This document shows, one piece after another, positions 1 through 6,534 of a stretch of 23,830 nt of DNA. The notes under the pieces are model-generated. The model had not been told where the DNA came from. It searched no databases and saw only the letters and a list, made by a program, of their open reading frames with translations. The translations under genes and the position numbers were made by a program. This DNA is from Clostridiales bacterium UBA1316 (lineage in GTDB: Bacteria > Bacillota > Clostridia > Oscillospirales > Oscillospiraceae): NCBI GenBank assembly GCA_002307055.1, contig DBTM01000037.1:1-23830 (forward strand), given 5' to 3'. Positions within the stretch are counted from its first letter, which is position 1. The number at the start of each line of letters is the position of its first letter.

Positions 1-41
1 CAATTTTTTTGCTCGTCAGAGCTGTAGCTATATACGATATT

Positions 42-70
42 TTGACTAAATTATGTAAGTGTGATAACAT
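42..70 (+). promoter_or_regulatory. Sigma-A type promoter for the leader and APH-family kinase
   Basis: A -35 box TTGACT (42-47) is separated by exactly 17 bases from a -10 box TAACAT (65-70). This predicts a transcription start near 77 and a 5' leader of about 170 bases before the kinase start at 247. Seen in sequence; use as a promoter is inferred. Confidence 0.65.
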
Positions 71-101
71 GATATTTATTCCTGCGGAAGGAGAAAGTGG
101 T

Positions 102-158
102 ATGTTTAGACGCACTGCTAAGAAACTCAGCTCCATACAGAACCGTATAGCTGGTTAG
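102..158 (+). CDS. Putative 18-residue regulatory leader peptide
   Basis: A short reading frame, MFRRTAKKLSSIQNRIAG followed by TAG (156-158), has an AAGGAG ribosome site at 88-93 with an 8-base spacer. This initiation signal is as good as those of the ribosomal genes in this window. The peptide is basic (RR at 3-4, KK at 7-8) and has no recognised domain. It lies between a promoter and an APH-family kinase, and its 3' half and stop codon run through the arms of the competing stems at 129-239. That is the layout of leader peptides controlling inducible resistance genes such as erm and cat. I infer a regulatory uORF rather than a functional peptide. It could be chance, since 18 codons is short. 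Confidence 0.55.
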   Translation: MFRRTAKKLSSIQNRIAG

Positions 159-239
159 CGATGTTTGTATGGAGTAGTAATTATCGCTGACCGTCTGTTG
201 GTTCTGCTTTTGTAACATAAATATTTACAAAAAGGAGCT
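129..239 (+). promoter_or_regulatory. Candidate two-state attenuator masking the kinase ribosome site
   Basis: Two incompatible folds can be drawn. Fold 1 is a hairpin, CTCCATACA (131-139) with TGTATGGAG (166-174). Fold 2 is a nested set: AGCTCC (129-134) with GGAGCT (234-239), which covers the GGAG of the kinase ribosome site; CAGAACC (138-144) with GGTTCTG (200-206); and GGTTAGCGAT (153-162) with ATCGCTGACC (183-192, one G-U pair). A CTTTTG stretch follows GGTTCTG, so a weak transcription terminator is an alternative. The base pairing is seen directly; the regulatory role is inferred. Confidence 0.5.
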
Positions 240-246
240 AACAATA

Positions 247-1017
247 ATGGATACCAATGAAATTTTGACCGGCGGAAGCATGAACCTCGTCGTTAAGGTT
301 GAGGACACTGTTCACCGAAAGGTTCAGGGGCACCCGTTACTCCATTCATATCTGCGTTATTTAGAAGAAGCAGGCATGCCTGGCGTACCGAGATTCTTGG
401 GCCTCGACGAAGAGGGACGCGAAATTTTAACATATTTACCCGGCAAAACCATGGGCCCGGATTATCCCCCGGAGCATCCTTGCTTTCATACCGACGACGC
501 ATTGACAGATATGGCTCAGTTCTTGCGGCGGCTGCACGATGTATCGGCGGGCTTCCTGCCGACGGCATTGGGAAACGGGTGGAACGACCGGTATTTTCCG
601 CATGAAACGCCCGAAACGATCTGCCATTGTGACGCAGCTATATGGAACTTCGTGTTCGTTGAGGAGCGCCTGACGGGAATATTTGACTTCGACCAGGCCT
701 GTCCGGGATCACGCGCCTGGGACTTAACCTCAACTATTTTCAGCGCGGTCGGGCTCGTGCCGTACGGTTATAAAGCCGAATGGCACGCGGCGGACCGCAG
801 GCGGCGCATCCGGTTATTCTTTGACGCTTATGGTATGGCCTGTCCTCCCAACTTCCTGGAATTGCTGATAAAACGGCATCAGGTTGTATGTGATGAAATG
901 GAAGAGGAAGCCGCAGCCGGTATGGAAAGCTCGATCAAAATGATTGCCGGGGGCGGGCTGGCTCATTATCAAAGAGTTGTCTGGCATATGAAGGAACATG
1001 GCCGAGAATGGTTCTGA
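247..1017 (+). CDS. APH-family (aminoglycoside phosphotransferase-like) small-molecule kinase
   Basis: This 256-residue protein has the kinase signature of the APH/choline kinase family. A Brenner-type catalytic loop H127-C-D129-x4-N134 is followed by the metal-binding D147-F-D149 and the downstream GSRAWDL segment. K25 in the N-lobe is a possible nucleotide-binding lysine. Such enzymes transfer phosphate from ATP to a hydroxyl of a small molecule in the cytosol. The substrate cannot be read from sequence. The CDAAxWN loop and AWDL segment recall the group often labelled 'phosphotransferase' or 'trifolitoxin immunity domain'. AAAGGAG at 231-237 sits 9 bases before the ATG. The gene is alone between its own promoter/leader and a hairpin at 1041-1074. 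The leader suggests inducible expression, so antibiotic or toxin inactivation is possible but unproven. Confidence 0.8.
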   Translation: MDTNEILTGGSMNLVVKVEDTVHRKVQGHPLLHSYLRYLEEAGMPGVPRFLGLDEEGREILTYLPGKTMGPDYPPEHPCFHTDDALTDMAQFLRRLHDVSAGFLPTALGNGWNDRYFPHETPETICHCDAAIWNFVFVEERLTGIFDFDQACPGSRAWDLTSTIFSAVGLVPYGYKAEWHAADRRRRIRLFFDAYGMACPPNFLELLIKRHQVVCDEMEEEAAAGMESSIKMIAGGGLAHYQRVVWHMKEHGREWF

Positions 1018-1040
1018 TCGTTAACAACAATTAGCATACT

Positions 1041-1074
1041 GCCGCAGAGAGCTCCGAAACGGGCTTTCTGCGGC
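1041..1074 (+). terminator. Hairpin after the kinase gene, possible terminator
   Basis: GCCGCAGAGAGC (1041-1052) pairs with GCTTTCTGCGGC (1063-1074), 12 pairs with one G-U, and the loop can extend with CCG/CGG. No U-tract follows directly; the nearest T-run is at 1092-1097. Termination may therefore be weak or factor-dependent. The hairpin ends 2 bases before the -35 box of the next promoter. Confidence 0.45.
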
Positions 1075-1076
1075 AA

Positions 1077-1105
1077 TTGACTTTCTGCGCCTTTTTTAAT
1101 ACAAT
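1077..1105 (+). promoter_or_regulatory. Promoter for dusB-sigma-anti-sigma operon
   Basis: TTGACT (1077-1082), a 17-base spacer and TACAAT (1100-1105) form a near-consensus sigma-A promoter, with a transcription start expected near 1112. This also argues against translation starting at the in-frame TTG at 1077, which lies inside the -35 box. Confidence 0.65.
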
Positions 1106-1148
1106 TACACATATTGTTTATGCTTCAATTACAAACGGAGGTGAGAGC

Positions 1149-2117
1149 GTGCTGATAGGCCAGAAGCAAATCGACTCAAAGCTGGCGCTGGCGCCGATGG
1201 CCGGCGTCTGTGACCTGGCTTTCCGCGCCGTTTGCCGCTCCTTCGGCGCAGGACTCACCTATACAGAGATGGTGAGCGCCAAAGCGCTTGTTTACCAAGA
1301 CAGCAAAACCCGGTCGCTTTTGCATCTGGGTGAGGGCGAGCATCCGGCGGCGGCGCAGCTGTTCGGGAGCGATATCGACTGCATGGGTAAAGCGGCGGCT
1401 CTCGCGGAGGAAATATCAGGTGCGGATATCATCGACATCAATATGGGCTGCCCAGTCGGTAAAGTGGTTAAAAGCGGAGACGGCAGCGCCCTGATGCTGG
1501 ATCCTGATAAAGCGATGAAAATCATCGAAACCGTAAAAAAACACGTCTCCTGCCCTGTCACCATAAAAATCCGCAAAGGCTGGGACAAGGGGAAGGTCAA
1601 CGCCGCTGCGTTTGCCAAAATGGCGGAAGAAGCCGGTGCTTCGGCAATCGCCGTCCATGGGCGGACGCGCATGCAGATGTATTCGGGTGCCGCCGACTGG
1701 GACATCATCCGCGACGTCAAGCAAAGCGTCAATATCCCTGTATTAGCAAACGGTGATGTATTTACCGCCGAGGATGCTGTCCGGATTTTAAAATATACGG
1801 GCGCCGACATGGTGATGATCGGCAGGGGCGCTTTCGGCAACCCTTGGATTTTCAGCCAGGCGCGCGCGGCTCTTGCAGGCGAACCGATACCGGAACTCCC
1901 CCCGCTTGGTGAGCGCATCGATACGGCGGTATCGCAGTTTGTACTCGCCGAAAAAATTAAAGGTGAGAAAATTGCATGCCTGGAGGCCAGAAAGCACTTT
2001 GCATGGTACCTAAGAGGCGTTCCGTATGCGGGATTTTTCAGAGATAAAATTACAAAAATCGAAACAATGGCTGAATTATATAAGCTCAGCGATACGATCA
2101 AGAGAGAATTGAGGTGA
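1149..2117 (+). CDS. dusB: tRNA-dihydrouridine synthase, DusB type
   Basis: This 322-residue flavoenzyme reduces uridines to dihydrouridine in the D-loop of tRNAs, using FMN and NADPH. The N-terminal half is a TIM barrel with the family signatures LALAPMAG near the start, the catalytic-cysteine motif NMGCPVGKV, HGRTRMQMYSG, LANGDV and MIGRGAFGNPW. The C-terminal part is the helical tRNA-binding domain. The GTG at 1149 is chosen because GGAGGTGA (1137-1144) lies just upstream, and because the longer reading frame from 1077 starts inside the promoter. In many Firmicutes dusB sits near other housekeeping genes. Here it leads an operon with a sigma/anti-sigma pair, with only 4 bases before the sigma gene. 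Confidence 0.93.
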   Translation: MLIGQKQIDSKLALAPMAGVCDLAFRAVCRSFGAGLTYTEMVSAKALVYQDSKTRSLLHLGEGEHPAAAQLFGSDIDCMGKAAALAEEISGADIIDINMGCPVGKVVKSGDGSALMLDPDKAMKIIETVKKHVSCPVTIKIRKGWDKGKVNAAAFAKMAEEAGASAIAVHGRTRMQMYSGAADWDIIRDVKQSVNIPVLANGDVFTAEDAVRILKYTGADMVMIGRGAFGNPWIFSQARAALAGEPIPELPPLGERIDTAVSQFVLAEKIKGEKIACLEARKHFAWYLRGVPYAGFFRDKITKIETMAELYKLSDTIKRELR

Positions 2118-2121
2118 CAGG

Positions 2122-2745
2122 ATGACGGTATCGGAGGAACTTGCGTTAATTGAAAGAGTAAGGAGCGGAGAAACAGAGGCTTTCGAGCTGCTCGTCTTGG
2201 ACAATCAAAAAAAAGTATACAATCTGGCACTGAAAATGACGGGAAATGAGAACGACGCCCTAGATATTTCCCAGGAGGCATTCATAAAGGCCTATACAGG
2301 GCTGAAAAACTTCAGAGCGGAAAGCCGTTTTTCTGTTTGGCTTTACAGATTAACCTATAACCTGAGCATTGACCTCATCCGAAAAAATCAGCGGACGCAG
2401 GTTACAGCGCTTACATATATTGACGATAACGGCGATTACGCGGATTTTGAAATCCCCGATTTTAGATATGCGCCGGAGAGCGAGACTGAAAAGCGCGAGC
2501 TCAGGGAGGCAATATCAAAAGCCATTGATGAATTGCCGGATAAACATAGAGAAATCCTTATCATGCGCGAATTTTCCGCTATGAGCTATGAGGATATAGC
2601 TGTGACACTCGGCGTGAGCGATGGAACAGTGAAGTCGCGTTTGTCAAGGGCACGGCAAGGCTTGGTCCAGCTCCTGAACAAATACGGAACTTTTTCGCAA
2701 AGTAACCGTCATAAAAGCGGTAAGGAGGTGGATCCGCGTGGCTGA
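2122..2745 (+). CDS. ECF-type RNA polymerase sigma factor (SigW-like)
   Basis: This 207-residue group IV sigma factor would direct RNA polymerase to a small stress regulon. Region 2 spans about residues 20-90, with the core-binding and -10-recognition segment (DALDISQEAFIKAYTGL, then FSVWLYRLTYNLSIDLIRK). Region 4 spans about 130-185, with the helix-turn-helix MSYEDIAVTLGVSDGTVKSR. There is no region 1.1 or 3, as expected for the class. The gene starts 4 bases after dusB and overlaps the anti-sigma gene by 8 bases, which indicates translational coupling. Its own target promoter is not recognisable here. Activity is presumably held off by the following anti-sigma factor. Confidence 0.92.
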   Translation: MTVSEELALIERVRSGETEAFELLVLDNQKKVYNLALKMTGNENDALDISQEAFIKAYTGLKNFRAESRFSVWLYRLTYNLSIDLIRKNQRTQVTALTYIDDNGDYADFEIPDFRYAPESETEKRELREAISKAIDELPDKHREILIMREFSAMSYEDIAVTLGVSDGTVKSRLSRARQGLVQLLNKYGTFSQSNRHKSGKEVDPRG

Positions 2746-3607
2746 TTGTATAAAGTACAGAGAAATGATAAGCGGTTATGCCGACGGTGCGCTTTCGGAT
2801 AATGACAAAAAAGAGCTCGAAGAGCATTTAGCGGAATGCGCGTCCTGTAGGACGCTCCTGTCGCTCTATTCGAGTATTTCGGGAGCAGCGGAGGATTCAC
2901 TTGCCGATCCTCCCGACAATTTCGCAGCTGATATTATGAGCCGAATCAAAGCACTGCCGGGCAACGAAACCGTGCATAAGCCTACAGCTCAAAAAAAGTC
3001 CCTTAGGCCGGTCATCATCAGTTCCGCTGCGGCAGCTGCATGCCTGGCGCTTGCTTTCATAGTGTCCCCGCAGCTTTTTGGCTTACGAAGCACGTCAGAG
3101 ATGGCGGCGAGCGTGCCCAACACGATAACTTCTACGTATGATAACGGTGCGCAGGCCCCGCTGCCTGATACTGGGGGATCCCAAGACCAGGCACCAGAAC
3201 TCGGAAGCACTGAACCTAAAATCGCTGCTAAGGCAGCTCCAAACTCTCAAACAGGCGACGCGGCAAGCAGCAGTACGGCAGGCAGCGGCGCAGCAGATGA
3301 CGAAACATCGATGAGTAAAGCAGTTGGTTCAGAAGCGCCGCCGCCTGAACCCGCTCAGGTGACGCAATTCGGCACGATGATGCGTGCCGATTCGGCGGAG
3401 CTCAAAGCTTACTACGCAATATTTGTCATTAACGGGCAGCTGCCTGACGCGCTGAAGGATTGCAGCATGACAGATAATAAGGACGGCACATTCAACATCG
3501 AAATAACGGCAGAAACGGCAAACCAGCTCATTAAAGACGGTTATAAGGCGGAAATGGGTGCGTCCGAGGCGGAAAAGGCACTCGTTAAATACACACCGGC
3601 ACCATAA
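2738..3607 (+). CDS. Membrane anti-sigma factor with zinc-finger (ZAS) domain
   Basis: The 289-residue product begins with a zinc-binding anti-sigma motif H30-x3-C34-x2-C37 plus an early C4, the part that binds the ECF sigma factor in the cytosol. One membrane segment follows (about 90-112, preceded by basic residues). Then comes a Ser/Ala/Pro-rich low-complexity stretch (about 120-205) and a small C-terminal domain outside the membrane with no family I recognise. The GTG start at 2738 is supported by AAGGAGGTG at 2722-2730. The overlap with the sigma gene is the usual arrangement for such pairs. The signal is unknown; release would probably need regulated proteolysis, which is inferred from the family. 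Confidence 0.9.
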   Translation: MADCIKYREMISGYADGALSDNDKKELEEHLAECASCRTLLSLYSSISGAAEDSLADPPDNFAADIMSRIKALPGNETVHKPTAQKKSLRPVIISSAAAAACLALAFIVSPQLFGLRSTSEMAASVPNTITSTYDNGAQAPLPDTGGSQDQAPELGSTEPKIAAKAAPNSQTGDAASSSTAGSGAADDETSMSKAVGSEAPPPEPAQVTQFGTMMRADSAELKAYYAIFVINGQLPDALKDCSMTDNKDGTFNIEITAETANQLIKDGYKAEMGASEAEKALVKYTPAP

Positions 3608-3622
3608 GTGAATCATTGTTAA

Positions 3623-3675
3623 ACTGAATAAGGCTGTTGCAATATTTTGCAGCAGCCTTATTCAGTCGGATTTTT
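3623..3675 (+). terminator. Strong intrinsic terminator after the anti-sigma gene
   Basis: A perfect 14-base inverted repeat, ACTGAATAAGGCTG (3623-3636) and CAGCCTTATTCAGT (3653-3666), extends by four more pairs (one G-U) to an 8-base loop AATATTTT. TTTTT follows at 3671-3675, after a CGGA spacer. This closes the dusB-sigma-anti-sigma operon. Confidence 0.85.
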
Positions 3676-3697
3676 CACAGCGATAAAATAAAAATAA

Positions 3698-3726
3698 TTG
3701 CCCGCGGAAATCAAATGGCGTATAAT
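3698..3726 (+). promoter_or_regulatory. Promoter for degV and downstream genes
   Basis: TTGCCC (3698-3703), a 17-base spacer and a perfect TATAAT (3721-3726) make a good promoter. A second possible pair is TTGCTC (3736-3741) with TATAAT (3758-3763), spacing 16. Either would transcribe degV, whose start is at 3808. Confidence 0.6.
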
Positions 3727-3807
3727 CAGTCTGCATTGCTCCGGCTGATACATATAATATAATAGTTCAGATACCGTTCCTTCTATAAAAATTATAAGGA
3801 GTAAGAA

Positions 3808-4647
3808 ATGGTTAGAATTATTACAGACAGTACCAGTGATATCCCGCAGACAGACGGAGAGGCACTGGGCATTACGGTTGTACCTCTGACAGTGCACTTT
3901 GGAAGCGCGTCCTTCAGAGACGGTATAGAGATGTCGAAAAAAGAATTTTATGAAAGGCTTGCAGCAGCTGAAACGCTGCCGACAACCTCCCAGATACCGC
4001 CCGGGGAATTTACCGCGCTGTTTCAGAGCCTGATCGACAAGGGAGACGAAATAGTCGGTATATTTATATCATCAGAAATGTCCGGCACATATCAGTCTGC
4101 CGTCGTAGCCTGGGAGCAGGTCAATACTGAAAAAATCCATGTGATTGATTCGCGTTCAGCGACATTTGAGCTCGCGCTTTTAGTCCATGAAGCCGTCAGG
4201 TGCAGCGATAAAGGCATGAATTCCAAAGAGATTGCTGAAAGAATTCAATCGCTGATTAAACGCATTCGCTTGTTTGCCGTTATTGATACGCTGAAATATC
4301 TCAAAATGAGCGGGCGCATTTCAACGGCGACGGCTTTTGTCGGCGGGGTTTTGGGCATCAACCCCATCATTGCCATTATCAATGGAAAAGTAGAGTCGGT
4401 CGGTAAATCACGCGGCCGGAAAGCCGGTTTGAAAATTATGGACGACCTGATAGCGGCGGATCCGCCCGATACCGATTACAGCACTGTGTTCGGTCATTCA
4501 AATGCGCCGGAGGCACTCAAAACGACAGAGGAATATTTCGTGAAGAGCTATAATATCTCGGATTATTTTGAAATAGAAATGGGAATAACCGTCGGGACGC
4601 ATGTCGGACCCGGCGCAGCGGGAATTGCATACATCGCAAAAGAATAG
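3808..4647 (+). CDS. DegV family fatty-acid-binding protein
   Basis: The 279-residue protein matches the DegV/FakB fold. It opens with RIITDSTSDIP, then the ligand-pocket segments PTTSQIPPGEF and SSEMSGTYQSA, and RIRLFAVIDTLKYLKMSGRIS with GINPII. It ends with the HVGPGAAGIAY motif. Family members bind one fatty acid molecule; FakB proteins hand it to the kinase FakA for phosphorylation and phospholipid synthesis. No fakA is visible here, so whether this copy works with FakA is unknown. The start is supported by AAGGAG about 6 bases upstream. Transcription probably begins at the TATAAT promoters at 3721 or 3758 and may continue into ychF. Confidence 0.9.
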   Translation: MVRIITDSTSDIPQTDGEALGITVVPLTVHFGSASFRDGIEMSKKEFYERLAAAETLPTTSQIPPGEFTALFQSLIDKGDEIVGIFISSEMSGTYQSAVVAWEQVNTEKIHVIDSRSATFELALLVHEAVRCSDKGMNSKEIAERIQSLIKRIRLFAVIDTLKYLKMSGRISTATAFVGGVLGINPIIAIINGKVESVGKSRGRKAGLKIMDDLIAADPPDTDYSTVFGHSNAPEALKTTEEYFVKSYNISDYFEIEMGITVGTHVGPGAAGIAYIAKE

Positions 4648-4665
4648 ATTGAAAGGAATATACCT

Positions 4666-5760
4666 ATGAAACTTGGCATCGTCGGGCTGCCCAACGTCGG
4701 CAAGTCCACTCTTTTTAATGCCATCACAAATGCCGGAGCGGAGGCAGCCAATTACCCTTTTTGTACGATCGACCCGAATGTCGGCGTTGTCACAGTGCCG
4801 GACGAGCGGCTTTTATTTTTGAGGGACATGTATTCGCCGAAAAAATACACCCCGGCTGTGATAGAATTTGTTGACATCGCAGGCTTGGTGCGCGGCGCGT
4901 CGAAGGGGGAGGGGCTCGGCAATAAATTTTTGAGCAATATTCGCGTGACCGACGCCATTGTGCATGTCGTCCGCTGCTTTGACGACCCGGATGTTGTGCA
5001 TGTCGAGGGCGGCGCGGACCCGCTGCGCGATATCGAAATCATTAATCTTGAGCTCATTCTCGCCGATATGGAGATGGTGGAGCGGCGTATCGATAAAGCC
5101 AAGAAATCAGGAAAGGGCGACAAAAAGTTCCTCCATGAAGCAGAAGTATTTGAGGAGCTGCTCGCCCATATGAATGATGGCAACACGGCGCGCAGCTATG
5201 ACTGTCCCGCGGAGGATATGGAGCTCATTGCAACATCTGAACTCCTGAGCCTGAAACCGGTCATTTTCGCAGCTAATATGGATGAAAAAAGCTTCTCGTC
5301 CGGATACGAAAAGAACGCCTATTACCAATCCGTCCAATTATATGCTGACGCGAACGGTTCCCAGGTGCTGCCGATCTGCGCCAAAACAGAGCAGGAGATC
5401 GCGCAGCTTGAAGACGAGGACAAGCTCTTGTTCCTTGAAGAGCTTGGTATCGCCGAATCCGGACTCGACCGGCTCATCAAATGCTCTTACAGTCTCCTCG
5501 GCCTCATCTCGTTTCTCACCGCCGGAAGTGACGAAGTCAGAGCCTGGACAATTAAGAAAGGGACGAAGGCCCCTCAGGCAGCGGGAAAAATCCATTCCGA
5601 TTTCGAACGCGGCTTCATCCGTGCCGAGGTCGTCGCGTTTGACGATTTGAAAACCTGCGGCACAATGGCAGCTGCCCGCGAGCGCGGACTGCTCCGCTCG
5701 GAGGGTAAAGAATACGTGATGAAAGACGGCGATATCGTCAACTACAGGTTTAACGTATGA
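4666..5760 (+). CDS. ychF: Ribosome-binding ATPase YchF
   Basis: A 364-residue Obg-family P-loop protein of standard length. It shows the Walker A GLPNVGKST at about residues 7-15, the switch/G3 segment DIAGLVRGASKGEGLGNKF and NMDE in place of NKxD. That substitution explains why the family prefers ATP to GTP. A coiled-coil insertion lies near the middle (about 130-200) and a TGS domain at the C-terminus, with FIRAEVVAFDDL and the YVMKDGDIVNYRF ending. YchF binds ribosomes and is linked to stress and oxidant responses. It starts 18 bases after degV and overlaps the next gene by 4 bases (ATGA), so it is probably in an operon with both. Confidence 0.96.
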   Translation: MKLGIVGLPNVGKSTLFNAITNAGAEAANYPFCTIDPNVGVVTVPDERLLFLRDMYSPKKYTPAVIEFVDIAGLVRGASKGEGLGNKFLSNIRVTDAIVHVVRCFDDPDVVHVEGGADPLRDIEIINLELILADMEMVERRIDKAKKSGKGDKKFLHEAEVFEELLAHMNDGNTARSYDCPAEDMELIATSELLSLKPVIFAANMDEKSFSSGYEKNAYYQSVQLYADANGSQVLPICAKTEQEIAQLEDEDKLLFLEELGIAESGLDRLIKCSYSLLGLISFLTAGSDEVRAWTIKKGTKAPQAAGKIHSDFERGFIRAEVVAFDDLKTCGTMAAARERGLLRSEGKEYVMKDGDIVNYRFNV

Positions 5761-6497
5761 CGCATTTGGAGCAAACAGGGCATATGGACCGTATGCCGGG
5801 AAAAAAGCGGATCGACATTATTGACGCGCTGCGCGGTTTCGCCGTTATCCTGATGGTCATTCACCACCTGCTGTTTGATCTGGTGGAATTCATGGGCGCG
5901 CCTTCCTGGCTTTTTTCAAACCCTGTACTTGATATTCTCCATTATTTTTTCGCCGGACTTTTTATTTTTCTCTCCGGCGTATCATCGCAGTTTTCGCGCA
6001 GCAACCTCAAGCGCGGCATCAAGGTGTTCGCCATAGCAATGCTTTTGACGATTGTCACGTCTCTGCCGTTTGTGAACGAGCCGATTCGTTTCGGTGTTCT
6101 CCATCTGCTTGGCTTCTGTATGATATTTTATGGCTTGACGCGCAGCATATGGGACAAAATACCGAAAATTATCGCACCGGTTATCTATATTGCCCTCATT
6201 GTCGGCACCGCTTTGGCGGTTCATCTCATCCCGATCAATGTGTCCTTCTTATGGATGCTCGGCTGGTTCCAGCCAAGCTTTTTCAGTGCTGATTACTTTC
6301 CCATATTCCCCTGGCTCTTTGTGTTTCTGCTTGGAACGTGGGCGGGTTCCTTTATCATTGAAAACAAGCTGCCGACATGGTTCTATGAAAAACGCGTTCC
6401 CTTCCTGCCGGCAGTCGGCAGGAAGGCCTTGCTGATATACATCCTTCACCAACCGGTTTTATACGGTATCGTGATGCTTATTATATATTTAAGGTAA
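5757..6497 (+). CDS. Membrane protein of the DUF1624/HGSNAT-like acyltransferase family
   Basis: The 246-residue polytopic protein has six or seven hydrophobic segments. It starts with KRIDIIDALRGFAVILMVIHHLLFDLVEF, the conserved Arg-Gly, His-His and Asp segment typical of DUF1624, which is related to heparan-alpha-glucosaminide N-acetyltransferase. LSGVSSQFSRSNLKRG follows, and LLIYILHQPVLYGIVM near the end. Relatives may move acyl groups to a sugar or envelope substrate across the membrane; the actual reaction is unknown. The ATG overlaps the ychF stop by 4 bases. Start codons at 5784 and 5793 are possible alternatives because no strong ribosome site precedes any of them. Confidence 0.75.
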   Translation: MTHLEQTGHMDRMPGKKRIDIIDALRGFAVILMVIHHLLFDLVEFMGAPSWLFSNPVLDILHYFFAGLFIFLSGVSSQFSRSNLKRGIKVFAIAMLLTIVTSLPFVNEPIRFGVLHLLGFCMIFYGLTRSIWDKIPKIIAPVIYIALIVGTALAVHLIPINVSFLWMLGWFQPSFFSADYFPIFPWLFVFLLGTWAGSFIIENKLPTWFYEKRVPFLPAVGRKALLIYILHQPVLYGIVMLIIYLR

Positions 6498-6534
6498 AAG
6501 GGGTTGCGGGCATTTCTTTATAAGGAGTGCTTTT

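Noticed and set aside
1077..1148. N-terminal extension of DusB from the TTG at 1077
   Set aside because: It begins inside a -35 box and lacks a ribosome site; the GTG at 1149 has GGAGGTGA and yields the normal DusB N-terminus.
1292..2281. 329-codon open frame on the minus strand opposite dusB
   Set aside because: It mirrors the codon structure of dusB, has no ribosome site or domain, and low-complexity Ser/Ala content typical of an antisense shadow.
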